From Thoreauomyces humboldtii (taxonomy: Eukaryota; Chytridiomycota; Chytridiomycetes; Spizellomycetales; Powellomycetaceae), in the NCBI GenBank assembly GCA_027596035.1, contig JADGJA010000265.1:1-27046 (forward strand): a stretch of 27,046 bases of DNA, read 5' to 3'. Below the pieces are notes generated by a model. The model was not told the origin of the DNA and searched no databases. It worked only from the letters and a program-made list of their open reading frames with translations. Both the position numbers and the translations under genes were made by a program. Below are positions 1-10,436 of this stretch, piece after piece; the first letter of the stretch is position 1; each line of letters starts with the position of its first letter.

Positions 1-130
1 GACGAAAGAGCCGTCATCGGTTAGGGTGTGGTGCCGCCGTCCAAAAAAAAATCACAGGTTAGGGTTATGAAACTGACGGCACTCAACATCCCGAACCTGC
101 TCGCACCTCGTCAAACGTTCTCTACAGACC

Positions 131-664
131 ATGTCCTCTACAAACGACCTCTTTCTAGGCCTCCTTGGCTTGCCTATAGATTCTTCGCAGTTTGCATCGT
201 ATCTCGAAAGTCATCATCCAGTTCATCATCAAGCACCCGAAAACATTGCACGAAAAATCGCTGGCGTGATATTTCACAACTACCCTTCGTTAGGCACGTA
301 GTCTTACAGGAAAAGTCAAAAAGATGCCCACTGACTGTTATTCTGGGTCTCATTAGGCTTGTCTTATGCATTTGACGTTCCGGCTTCCGGGCCACCCCGT
401 CTCGGCGCAATACACTTTTATAATCACGGCGCATCCGGTTATCAAAAATATGGGGCAGAACTTCCGTTCGGCCTGACAATGGATTCGACGGGGATGGATG
501 TGATCAAAGCTCTGGGCGAGCCATCGGCCAAAACCAAGCACCCCAAGTGCTGCGTAGTTTTCCAGGATATGGGGCTCCAGGTGGACTTTTTCGCGAAAGA
601 CTGGGAGGATCCTCTCTGCCTCATCGAATGCTTGACTCTGTACGCAGTCGAAACCGCGGAATGA
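131..664 (+). CDS. Uncharacterised 156-aa protein, two exons (GC-AG intron)
   Basis: Proposed exons are 131-293 and 357-664. The start is the ATG at 131, and the stop TGA is at 662-664. The joined protein starts MSSTNDLFLGLLGLP and has a strongly patterned second half: IHFYNHGASGY, then ELPFGLTMDSTGMDV and LGEPS, ending in ECLTLYAVETAE. I recall a widespread uncharacterised family with the pattern 'IHFYxEGxxGYxxYxGELPxGLxxxxTRxDVxxxLGxP', found in bacteria and eukaryotes, sometimes next to ankyrin or SMI1/immunity-like proteins. No function can be assigned. The only join that keeps both halves in frame and gives the expected PSLG-LSYAFD junction uses donor TAG/GCACGT at 294 and acceptor CATTAG at 356, a 63-nt GC-AG intron. 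No signal peptide or membrane segment is seen. Two isolated TTAGGG motifs (near 21 and 59) lie upstream. The exon calls are inference; the coding nature of 357-664 is fairly secure. Confidence 0.6.
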
Positions 665-1257
665 AACGGTGCTGAGCCTTCTTCAGACATGAAGCAGAGA
701 ACTGGCTCCTCGGCGGGACTTGGAGACAAGGGCACACCGAAAAAATTTAGAAGGGACACCAGCCTTCAAGCTAGAAAATATCCTGGGATATGACGAAGAA
801 GTCGATCCACATTGTACGCTTATAACATGGATGTGCCCCAACTTTCGACCGGCAAGTTCATCAAGCCCGTGGGCTCATTCTTTCAAGCCGGAGATACCGT
901 GGGGTGATGACTTGGTTTCCGCATTGTAAACACCCGCCTTCCGGAGCGTCGAGCCTAAGATTGCCCACTCACATGGGGGGCAAAACGAAAACATAAACCC
1001 GAGCGCAGGCATTTCCAAAGAGCGTTGAACAAAGATCTTCCAGGGTCGTTCCTCCTTTCGGTATTTATAGGGGGAGAGAAAAAAGGGAGGGGCGCAGCAT
1101 CCCATCAGTGGAATCCGCTGTCAAACTGTCAACGCGTCCTGTCCTGTCAACGCGTACAGTATTCCTGACATTTGGGGATGCGAGTCTTGCCGGCGTCGCT
1201 CCCCTCATACACTGGCCAAGAGCGCTCCAGAATTGCCTCAGGTAGCAGCCCCCCGTT
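665..1257. other. Intergenic region upstream of IFT122
   Basis: No gene is supported here. Open frames exist (for example 720-929, and a short one starting ATG at 829), but they show no recognisable family pattern and no good splice partners. The segment ends with the IFT122 promoter, including a repeated ACGCGT element. A TATA-like GTATTTATAG occurs near 1060. Confidence 0.5.
1126..1155. promoter_or_regulatory. Two direct repeats CTGTCAACGCGT (MCB-like ACGCGT sites)
   Basis: The 12-mer CTGTCAACGCGT occurs twice, 18 nt apart (ending at 1137 and 1155), about 100-130 nt upstream of the IFT122 start codon. ACGCGT is the MluI cell-cycle box bound by MBF/SBF-type APSES factors in yeasts. Whether it is functional here is inference, but duplicated perfect sites in a promoter are suggestive. 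Confidence 0.4.
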
Positions 1258-4200
1258 ATGCGCTCTTTTCCAACGTGGCAGGACAAGGTAGATTCCGCTT
1301 GCACGGCCCAGATCTTCTCAAAACGCAGTCTCTACGGCGAGCTTTGCTTCATCCCTCTACTGACTACCCTGCGACCAGGTTGCAGATCTGGACGGCGTGC
1401 CTCAACCAATCTACGATGTCGCCTTCATTCCCGAGACCAACCAGCTCGTCGCTACCGCTGGCGCAGAGATCCTCGTCTACGACGCCGTAGAGGGCGAGCT
1501 CATTCGGTCTCTCAAGGCCCACAAGGACACTGTCTTATGTCTGACCAGTCTGCGAAACGGTTTCGCATCGGGAGGGGCGGACAAGCAGGTCATCATCTGG
1601 AACGGAAAGCTGGAGGGAATATTGAAGTACTCGCACGGGGACACGATCCAGGCCATCGCACAGAGCCCGATAGGTGGACAGGTCGTCAGCTGTACCGCAG
1701 GGGACTTTGGAATGTGGTCCACGGAGGCCAAAACGGTGGTCAAGCATAAGGTGCGTCAAATGGAGGCTTGGTTCCTCCGCCCCCAGTAAAGCGACGCTGG
1801 TTCTCTGACATGGGTTCCTCGCAGGTCGGAGCGCGAATCTGTAGCATATCATGGACACCCGACGGTCAGGCCTTCGCACTCGGACTCTTCAACGGTCACA
1901 TCAGCATCCGCAACAAGTCGGGCGAGGAGAAGGTCCGCATCGAACGCGGGGATTCTCCTATCTGGTCACTAGCTTGGAATCCATCACCCAACCGCGAGTA
2001 CGACACGCTGGCGGTGGCCGACTGGAACCAGCGACTCTCCTTCTTCCAGATCAGCGGTCGACAGGTCGGCAAGGATCGTGTGCTGGGCTACGATCCCTGC
2101 GCTGTCTCATACTTTGGTTCGGGGGAGTACGTGGCTATTGGTGGTACCGATCGCAAGGTCACGCTGTGGACCTGCGAGGGCGTCAAGCTCGGTCAGGTCT
2201 GCGAGCAGGAGCATTGGGTTTGGTGCTGCAAGGTCAAGCCAAAGCAGAATTACGTCGCTGTCGGATCCCACGACGGCACAATAGCCGTCTACCAGATCGT
2301 CTTCAACACTGTCCATGGACTGTACCACGATCGCTACGCTTTCAGAGAGAACATGACGGACGTTGTGATTCAGCATCTTTCGTCTAATCAACGCGCAAGG
2401 ATCAAATGTCGAGACTATGTGAAAAAGATCGCGGTACACAAGGATCGACTGGCGGTACAGCTCCCTGAGAAGGTCATCATTTACGAGCTGTTTCACGACG
2501 ACGCATCAGACATGCACTACCGCATAAAGGAGAAGATTCAAAAAAAACTGGAGTGCAACCTTTTGGTGGTAACCGCACAGCACATCATTCTCTGTCACGA
2601 ACGCAAGCTTCAATGCTACAATTTCCTAGGCGAAAAGGAAAGGGAATGGAATCTCGAAGCGCTTATCCGCTACATCAAAGTCATCGGCGGGCCGCGAGGT
2701 CGAGAGGGTCTCCTGGTGGGGCTCAAAAGCGGTCAGATCCTCCAGATCTTCATCAACAATCCTTTCCCAATACCAGTCATCAAGCAACACGCAGCCGTAC
2801 GCTGCCTGGATCTCAGCCTTCATCGAAAAACGCTCAGTGTCGTGGACGAGCACAGCACGTGCTACACGTACGATCTGAAAAGTAAACAGCTGCTGTACCA
2901 GGAACCCAATGCAAACAGCGTTGCTTGCAATACCGAGCTCGAAGATATTTTGTGTTATTCGGGGAATGGAATGCTCAACATCAAAGCCAACAACTTCCCC
3001 CCACATCAACAGAAGATGCAGGGATTCGTGGTGGGGTTCAAGGGGTCACATATCTTCTGCTTGCATGTATACGCAATGACGATCGTTGACGTGCCACAGT
3101 CTGCTTCCCTGGAACGCTACCTCGACAAGAAAGACTACGAGGCGGCGTATCGCATCGCTTGCCTTGGAGTCACCGAGACGGATTGGCGGAGACTGGCAAT
3201 GGAGGCGTTGGAGGGAATGCGTCTGGATGTCGCTCATGAATCGTTCGTCAGGACGAGAGATGTTCATTTCATCAACCTCGTAAGGGCGGCGCAAAGAGCA
3301 CAAGCAGAGGGGAAGTTGGACACGCAGATGCTCCTTGCAGACATGCATGCATACTCGGGCAAGTTCGCAGAGGTACGGGACTCGAGATTGCCATGGATCT
3401 TTCACAGAAAGAGCTCACTGTCACTTGCTCTCGTAGGCAGCTTCACTGTATAAGAAGTCGGGTCATCAACAGAAGGCAATTGACATGTTCACAGAGCTCA
3501 ACATGTGGGATCAAGCGACACAGGTCGCGCAAGATACACATACAAATACGGAGAATATCCTCCAGCGGAAAGCACAGATGCAGCAGGAGCGGAACGATCT
3601 GATGGCCGCGGCAGACACATACATCCAAGTGAACGACTTCATGAAGGCGATCGACATTCTTGGACCACACGGATGGCTTGATAAGCTCATCACCGTAGCG
3701 AGGCGCCTGGAAGCTACGGATACGAAGGCATTGTCAAGATGCGTTTACTTTTTCAGGAAAAACGGTCATCACGCTTATGCGGCCGAAACGCTCGTGAAGA
3801 TGGGAGACATAGCGCACTTGCTGAATCTGCATGTCGAGTTGGGTCACTGGGAGGACGCTTTCAAGCTTGCAGAAACGCATCCCGAGTTCCTAGAATCTCT
3901 GTACGTTCCTTATGCGACCTGGCTAGCAACCAACGGCCAGTACATCGAAGCTCAGGAAAACTACCGAAAGGCAGGAAAAATAGATGAGGCTTTGAGAGTG
4001 CTGGAGCAGCTTACCGAGAGCGCCGTGACAGAACAACGCTACGACGACGCAGCGTATTACTACTGGACGATGGCAGCCGAACAGCTGGAAATGTTACCGG
4101 CCGAAACGCCCCGGGAGGAGCTCACGACGCCCCATCAGAAGGCACTGCTGCGGTTTCGATCGACATATGGGCTGGCAGAGGTATATCACGCCTACCACTT

Positions 4201-5128
4201 TGTCTCGCGTTACATCAACGAGCCCTTTACATCCCATCTTCCCGAGACGCTGTTCAACATGGCGCGCTTCATCCTCCACTATCTGCACCACCACGAGACG
4301 CCTGCGGGCATATCGAGGGTCTACACACTCTACGCGCTCGCCAAGCTGTCGCAGGCGCTCGGAGCCTTCAAACTCGCACGATACACGTACGACAAACTGC
4401 AAACGATGAACGTGCCAGCCATGTGGCAGGAAGTGATCGACGTCGGGACGCTCACGATCCGTGCCAAACCGTTGTTGGACAAGGAGACGCTTCAACCCGT
4501 CTGCTACCAGTGCTCGACCATCAACCCGTTGCTGCATCCAAAGGGGAACCACTGCATCAACTGCCTGGAACCTTTCGTGATGAGCTTCTACTCGTTCGTC
4601 AGTCTGCCGCTGGTGCAGTTCGCTGTGGAACCGGGCATCACGGACGCGGAGACGGCGAGGTTGATCGCGATGGCACCGCCCTCCCTCGACGGAAGGAGAA
4701 GCGAGACGAGTCGAAGCAACGAGGACGTTCGTGGCGACGGCTTCCCGACTCCATCGTCCAAGTCCTCCGCTCGGGGGGGCCTCGTCGGGGCTTCAACCTC
4801 TTCCTCGACCAGCCGTCCGACGACCGCGGGTGGAACGCAAATGGATCCTTTCAGTCGACAGCTTGCGTCACTGGAGCGCGGCGGTGGAACTGCATACACG
4901 CCCATCAAAGTCGGTCGGAAAGCCTTGATGGCCATGGATCGCCATGCCGTCGTAGTGAGGGATTGGGGTAAGGCGTGTTTGAGCATAGAGTACTACCGGA
5001 CCATGTTGGCGGATGTGCCGCTCGTGCGATGTGCAACATGTCAACACTTCTTTCTGGAGGATGAGTGGGCCCACCAGATCTTGGCTAGTGGATGCTGCTC
5101 GTTCTGCAGAGCAAAGGCAACCTTGTAA
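1258..5128 (+). CDS. IFT122: Intraflagellar transport protein 122 (IFT-A core subunit)
   Basis: Exons are 1258-1287, 1379-1750, 1825-3372 and 3437-5128. All junctions are phase 0 with GT-AG introns of 64-91 nt, giving 1213 aa (human IFT122 is about 1240). IFT122 is a core subunit of IFT complex A, which drives retrograde transport and membrane-protein entry in cilia and flagella. The start [10 protein letters not shown] matches the family N-terminus (M-R-x-x-x-T-W-x-D-K). WD40 repeats follow ([62 protein letters not shown]). Then come conserved blocks [50 protein letters not shown] and EPNANSVA. The C-terminal half is TPR-like helical solenoid. Two Cys-rich zinc-binding motifs lie near residues 1005-1025 (CYQC...CINC) and at the C-terminus (CATC...CSFC). 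The gene implies a flagellated life stage. No truncation or frameshift is seen. Confidence 0.97.
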
Positions 5129-5551
5129 ACCCGGCGCCCGTTACAATGAAACTAGGCCCGGACCCACATCTCTTCTTTCCACACGGCGCCGCTGTAAATA
5201 CTCTTTTCAATCGACCATTTGTCGCCGTCCGTTTGTCATCCCTTCGTATCGGTCCGTTCCCTGACATCACTTCCAAGTTCCAATACTCAAATCATAGTCG
5301 GTGGCCGCCAATGGGAGAGGACCATGAAGTTTGGCAAAGCATTCAATTTTTGGAAAGTGCGAAAAGCAATGAGGTATGGGGGTTGCGATGCCGAAAGAAG
5401 TCAAGGAGAGTGGGATGTGTACAGGAGTGAAAGCAAAACGGAAATGACAGGAATCCAGATATGAGGAGTGGCGACGAGGCTGGGACGTGTTCCAGGCGGG
5501 CAGAGCGGGCATGCGTAAGTGCGAGAGAGATAGTGACGGTGCTGGCGACCT
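5129..5551. other. Convergent 3' intergenic region between IFT122 and the PIP5K gene
   Basis: This 423-nt gap holds the 3' ends of two converging genes. Short overlapping frames on both strands lack family patterns, and no RNA gene or repeat was recognised. Confidence 0.6.
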
Positions 5552-8253
5552 TCATGTTGTCTCAGCAGGACTGCCCTCAGCTTCCATAGTTTTGGGTCGG
5601 CGGATGGCGTTCTTCATAAAAGACATGAAACGCTCCCCATAAGCCTTGGGATTGACCGCTGAGATTGCGCTGGCATCGTGGCTGAAAGACTTCCAGAAAT
5701 GCTCTATCTTCTTGGTCAGATCGTAGGTCGTAAAGATATCGATGGTTCCCAAATCTGTACGCAATTAAGGTGTTAGAAGAAACCGAACTCATGTCGGATG
5801 AGCCAACAGTGCTCACAGTAGAGGTAGTCGCCAGGTTGATCGTTCTCATCGGACGAAAGAAAGCCACCGTCGTCACTATAAAATATGCAAGCGGCCCGTC
5901 TGTAAACGAGATTACGGAATTAGTTGATCCACAAAGCGAAAAGGGCACTGTATGTATAAGCATTTGAACATACTCAGAAGGTGCCTCGGCTGGAAGCGAA
6001 ACGTCCGCAATGCCTGGTGCATCGCTTCCGCCCACTGGTTGAATGAGATCATCCGCGGGGGCTGTCTTCGGATTGACAATTGTAGACAACCTTTCTCCAA
6101 AGCCAGATGCGGATGAAGACTCTGGTGAAGCCACAAGCGGGTTGTGGTCTAAGACAACGCCGCTAGTAGATCTGGAGAGCACTGGGTCTTTCACAGGTCT
6201 GACTAGTGACGAATCTCGAGCGGCATCGCCGAAAGCAGAGCCAGTACCAGAGAGTGCGCGTACTGGCGCACCAGGACGTGCCATCATCGTGGAGGGTATG
6301 GTCGCCTGGCGTGCGAGAACTGCTTCCGGATTGGGCTCGTACACAGCAAGTGTTTTGTCCTAATTGAACAAAAGACCTTTAGAAGCTGATGATGCAACTC
6401 TGTATGCAACTGGGCTGCTCACCCGAATGTTTTCCTTGTTACCCCTTTTCAGATCGTGGATGCCTACCAGCAGCGAGTAGTCCATGATCTTGTGCTTCGT
6501 AAGAAACTAGGTGTAAAAAGTGAGCATCTTGCATCTCCACCTCCCGTTGATATTGAAAGTCCCTACCAGCACGTCTCGTTCGAGCTGCTCAACAAACAGC
6601 TGGCTTTTCTGTGGACCAAGCTGGAGCTTCCTGTTCCGGTGCATCCAGTTCAGATCCTTTAGTACTGCGCGGGGATCGTCCTTCGCTTCATCTTCGGGAA
6701 ATTCCCGGCCGACTGTCGATCCCTTAAGATCATACATCTCGTGAATGTCTTTGTTGGGCGGAAATACGTTCAGCATGACCACGAAATGAAGTTTGCGGTT
6801 GCCCGCTAACTTGACTCGGTGCAGCCCAAGAATTCGGCAAAGGGTGGTATTAGGGTTTGTGCGACAGTGCTATAGTATCAGGCGATTTGAATGAGCTCGA
6901 CGTCACGACCTTGAATAAACGTAACGAATATCTCATTTTACCTCGTAATACCACGTGATGAATCCCATCAGTGCGTTCTTTTCACCGCGCTTGATCGTTT
7001 TGATGATGTATCGGTAGTCAGAAGAATAGTAAAAGAAACTGCCACTTTTTCCGGGGCTTCCGACCTCCGACAGAACGTATTTGCCGGTCAGAGATAGCTA
7101 TGCAAAGGACAGGTCAGCGTCGGTTCAAGCTTCACGGAAGTAAAGGCCCACGGTGTTTGATCTCACCAGATATTCCGCGGGGTCCACGTTGAACGCATCA
7201 CGGACGCAGCGAAATACCCACTTTGTAGCGAAGGATAAGTGCATGGAAAAAGGCCCCGTCAGAAAATCGACAGTGTCCTACCGGGCAATAGTCTTTGAAT
7301 TTGAATTCGTAACGCGATGAAGGAGTCAGCTCAGTCCCAGCTAGATCAAAGGTCATCTTGTGGCATGCTTTGAAATCTTCTTTCACCAAAACGCGCGAAG
7401 GTTTGGCTTGGCATCGTGAAACCTTCAATCAAGAGCTCAGCAATCGTTTCAAAAGAATAAGAAATGGTTCAAAGATCTCACCGAGACTCGGAGGCCTGTC
7501 AACATATCGTACATCAACGGAAAGTTCTGAAAGCAAGAGAACACGAACGGTCAGTAATCTGACGTTCGAAAACAGACTCCAAAGTCCTACCTCATGACCC
7601 TCTTTGACCACGCTTCCAACGAGAACCTCCTTCTCGGATTTTTGCTTCGTGAGACGCCGGTGAAACTTATTGTCGCGCGTTTCTCCGTACTCGCCGCCTT
7701 CAGCGGCTGAAAGCTTTTTGGCCGAGGAGTTGGCGCGTCGCCTCGCGGTAGAGGACTCGATCTCGCTGAGCGGTATCAAGTGTTTGGCGGTGGACAAGAT
7801 CTCGTTGGTACGTGGAGTGCCCACCGAGTGAGATGTTCCCTTTGCGAGTGTTTTGGCGTGCTGGTGAGGACTGACGCTGGCAGGACCCGAAAAGCTGTTG
7901 GGCCGCTTTCGAGGATCGATCTGCAGCCGCGAGAGGTCCTGGGGCTGATTCTGCAATGCCTCCAGCGCTGCTTCCGCATTGGATTGAGGACGTGCAATCG
8001 GCGCTGGCCCCGCTCCAGTACTCGGAGCGCGAGGTCGGTCAGCGATAAGGACGGAAGATGAGTCTGCGTTCTTCACTGCAACGGCATCAGGGACTGGCAA
8101 TGTGCTGGCCATCTTCGGGGTTTCCTTGAACGATACCCGGACGGACGCTGGGATTGAGTCTAGCGGCGGGTGTGTGCGAAACTCTGTGTTTTCCGAGGTG
8201 GAAGTACGGGCACTTGCTGCCTCCCCGGTTTGCGAGAGGATGGTGGATGTCAT
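5552..8253 (-). CDS. Phosphatidylinositol 4-phosphate 5-kinase family protein
   Basis: Ten exons on the minus strand: 8253-7591, 7526-7482, 7422-7282, 7220-7167, 7097-6942, 6869-6567, 6506-6423, 6359-5974, 5899-5877 and 5754-5552. Together they give 685 aa. PIP5Ks phosphorylate PI4P to PI(4,5)P2 at the plasma membrane and control actin, endocytosis and signalling. About 200 N-terminal residues are Ser/Pro-rich and look disordered. Family blocks then run in order: [80 protein letters not shown] (ATP-binding Lys near 334), [45 protein letters not shown] (residues 460-477), and [20 protein letters not shown]. Between GIHDL and the IDIF block sits a roughly 130-aa low-complexity insert (exon 8). 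The 23-nt ninth exon restores frame and supplies the RAACIFY strand before GTIDIF. It resembles yeast Mss4 and animal type I PIP5K; the subtype is not proved. Confidence 0.92.
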
Positions 8254-8873
8254 ATCAGGTCAAGGACAAAAGGGTATGGGGCCAGCCAGTCGTCGGAAAT
8301 CAAGTAGTGGTTTACGAAAAATGAAATGCTTGCGGGAAGGTGTGAAAAAGCTGGACGTCGTCCTTGAAGGCTACTCTGTCTTCCCCGTCTATGATCCTGA
8401 CTTTGACGATGGACGACCCAACACAAGCCACAGTCGTTGAGCAGGGAGAGGATATGCGGGATGTCTGTCCTCTTGTCGTGTAATATTGAGGTGGATTCGA
8501 CCGAAGGGGGAGAGAGCGAAGAACCCGAGGAGGAGAGGGAGGAGGAGGAGGAGGAGGAGGCGTTCTGGCTCGGGCGGTTCTCTGGTTCCTCTTGTTGTCC
8601 GTCCGCTTGGGTGCTGATAGGGTGTCCGCAGGCGGTGACCCTGTACCCGTACCTCATAGCGTACCGCATCCATCGTTTTTACCCCAGACAAGAACGTATC
8701 GATACTGTACACACACATCTTGGACGCAGAGACCCCCTTCCTTCGCATTGCCCGCAGAATCCCTCCGGTCAAGGGCAGCCGAAACTGCCTACTGCATCTT
8801 CCGATCTCCTACGTGCAACGTTCTCCGTGCAACTCCTCCCATTCCCCCTGGACACATCCGAACGTACCACAGG
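8254..8873. other. Divergent intergenic region with GGA/GAG microsatellite
   Basis: These 620 nt separate the start codons of the PIP5K gene (minus) and the transporter (plus), so they should hold both promoters. A GAG/GGA-type purine tract at about 8527-8561 makes open frames on both strands look like poly-Glu or poly-Ser. I consider those frames non-coding. Confidence 0.5.
8527..8561. repeat. GAG/GGA microsatellite
   Basis: Imperfect triplet repeat of GAG/GGA units in the divergent promoter region between two genes. Confidence 0.8.
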
Positions 8874-10248
8874 ATGCCGACAATGTTTCAGGCGCCCACA
8901 GAGGCCCAGAGGGTCACGCTGTGGTATCAGCTCATATTCCTTGTCACCGGAGTTCTCTCAACCTTGGGAAATCAGTACCTGCATTATCGCGGCGCAGCCG
9001 GTGAGCAACGTCGTCTGCTGCGCAACTACCGGGTGTCGGTGTGTTTGCTGGGCATGTCCTGACGGTGCCGTTGGGACCCATAGACGGGAGGTCCTTGCTC
9101 ACGGTGCTGGTCACGTACCTCGGGATGGTCGCAACGGTCCTCGTGCCGATGCAGAGGCCGCACGTTGATGCCGCAGGTGAGATATCTGTGGCTCGTCCCT
9201 GGACCGTTTGTGGAATTTCAGTCTTTTTTCGAGTCGAACCCCCTTTACTTTTACTTTTACTGAGTGGACCTCGCATCAGTACAGTCGCGCCAATAATGCA
9301 CAAGGGCGTCCTCCTCATCGCTGCCATGGACGTTCTGGGCAACCTCGTCCTCACGGTCGGGCAGTTCTCGGTCGGAAGCGGCCTCTTCCAGATCATCTAT
9401 GCGAGCATCCTCGTTTGGTCCGCCGTCTTCAGCCGAATATTTCTTGGGAGAGGTCTGAGCTGGGCTCAGTGGGGCGCCATCCTTATGATCATGGCGGGTC
9501 TGTGCGTGAACGCTGTTGGAGGTCAGGCAACCACATCTAACAAGGCAACCGGTGCGTCCATCATATAACAGTCCTTGCCCAGGATGCCCTTTCTCGAGGA
9601 AGAGACTCGAATGGGCTAACGTTATCGTCACAGACGACCGCGTCTTTGCGGGCTTCTTCATTACCCTGCTCGGAACCTGCATATATTCGGGAGTCTACAC
9701 CCTCAACGATTACATGCTGTCCGGCGTCAAACGTCCCATGTCGCCACAACAACAATGTCTTTGGGTCGGCCTGTACAGCACCATAGTCTGCCTCTTGGTG
9801 ATGACGGTGATATCGGTGCCGACGCTGCGAAGCATGCCACTTGAGAATCCGCAGGTCATCCTCATGTACCTCGCTCTCATCGTGAGCGCGCTAGGACACA
9901 ACCTGACGTACTTTCTCCTCATGGAAAGCACCGGGGCAGTGGCCACCGGTGAGTGATGTTCGCTCAAAACGTGTGTGTGCCCTCGTGCCGGATCTCAATC
10001 AGTGCTCTCTCTTTCTAGGTGTACTACAAGCCCTGAGAGCTGTTCTCGTTTTCGGGCTAAGTCACTACTTCTACTGCGAGCAGGATGAGGTGCAATGCTT
10101 CAACATCTCGAAGGGATTCGCGACCGCGATCGTAGTGATAGGTGTGATTGGCTTTTCGGTCGCAAAGGCGAGACGGCCATCATCGGGCAAAGGAAAGTTT
10201 GATAGAATCAGTGACAAGGACGACCTTGAGCATGACCAGCTCTCATGA
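8874..10248 (+). CDS. Drug/metabolite transporter (DMT) superfamily membrane protein
   Basis: Exons are 8874-9000, 9084-9176, 9285-9551, 9634-9948 and 10019-10248, giving 343 aa. All four introns are GT-AG and all are phase 1. The start MPTMFQAPTEAQR precedes the first membrane segment (LWYQLIFLVTGVLSTLGNQ). About nine or ten hydrophobic helices follow. The middle segment GQFSVGSGLFQIIYASILVW, with SRIFLGRGLSWAQW and AGLCVNAVGG after it, is typical of EamA/SLC35-type DMT repeats. A second half (GTCIYSGVYTLNDYML ... MESTGAVATGVLQALRAVLVF) resembles the paired EamA repeat. The tail is short, charged and cytosolic-looking (KARRPSSGKGKF). The substrate is unknown; nucleotide-sugar-like or SLC35F-like relatives are possible. 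It shares a divergent promoter region with the PIP5K gene and converges with the downstream kinase. Confidence 0.8.
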
Positions 10249-10436
10249 CCCTTGATCTAGCACTTCTTTAGAACCCTCACAACTCTTTCGTATATATTTA
10301 ATTTGATGTCTCACCCCTCGGCGGGGATCGAAAGGGCGACGAATGGTATGAGGCGTAACCTTCCATATTCGTTTTTCGCCGTTTTCGCCCGCAGCCCCCT
10401 CTCCCTTACAACTCTGTCCAAAACCGAAAAGCCCTT
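10249..10436. other. Convergent 3' intergenic gap
   Basis: 188 nt between the transporter stop and the kinase stop. AT-rich patches (TATATATTTAAT near 10290) could serve 3'-end formation, and no gene is seen. Confidence 0.5.

Noticed and set aside
1..70. Two TTAGGG motifs, possible telomere proximity
   Set aside because: Isolated, non-tandem copies; more likely chance or a telo-box-like promoter element.
720..929. 69-aa open frame and a 26-aa frame starting at 829
   Set aside because: No family pattern, no clear splice partner, and within a promoter region.
8250..9168. Long open frames with poly-Ser/poly-Glu on both strands
   Set aside because: Created by the GAG/GGA microsatellite and overlapping transporter exons in other frames.
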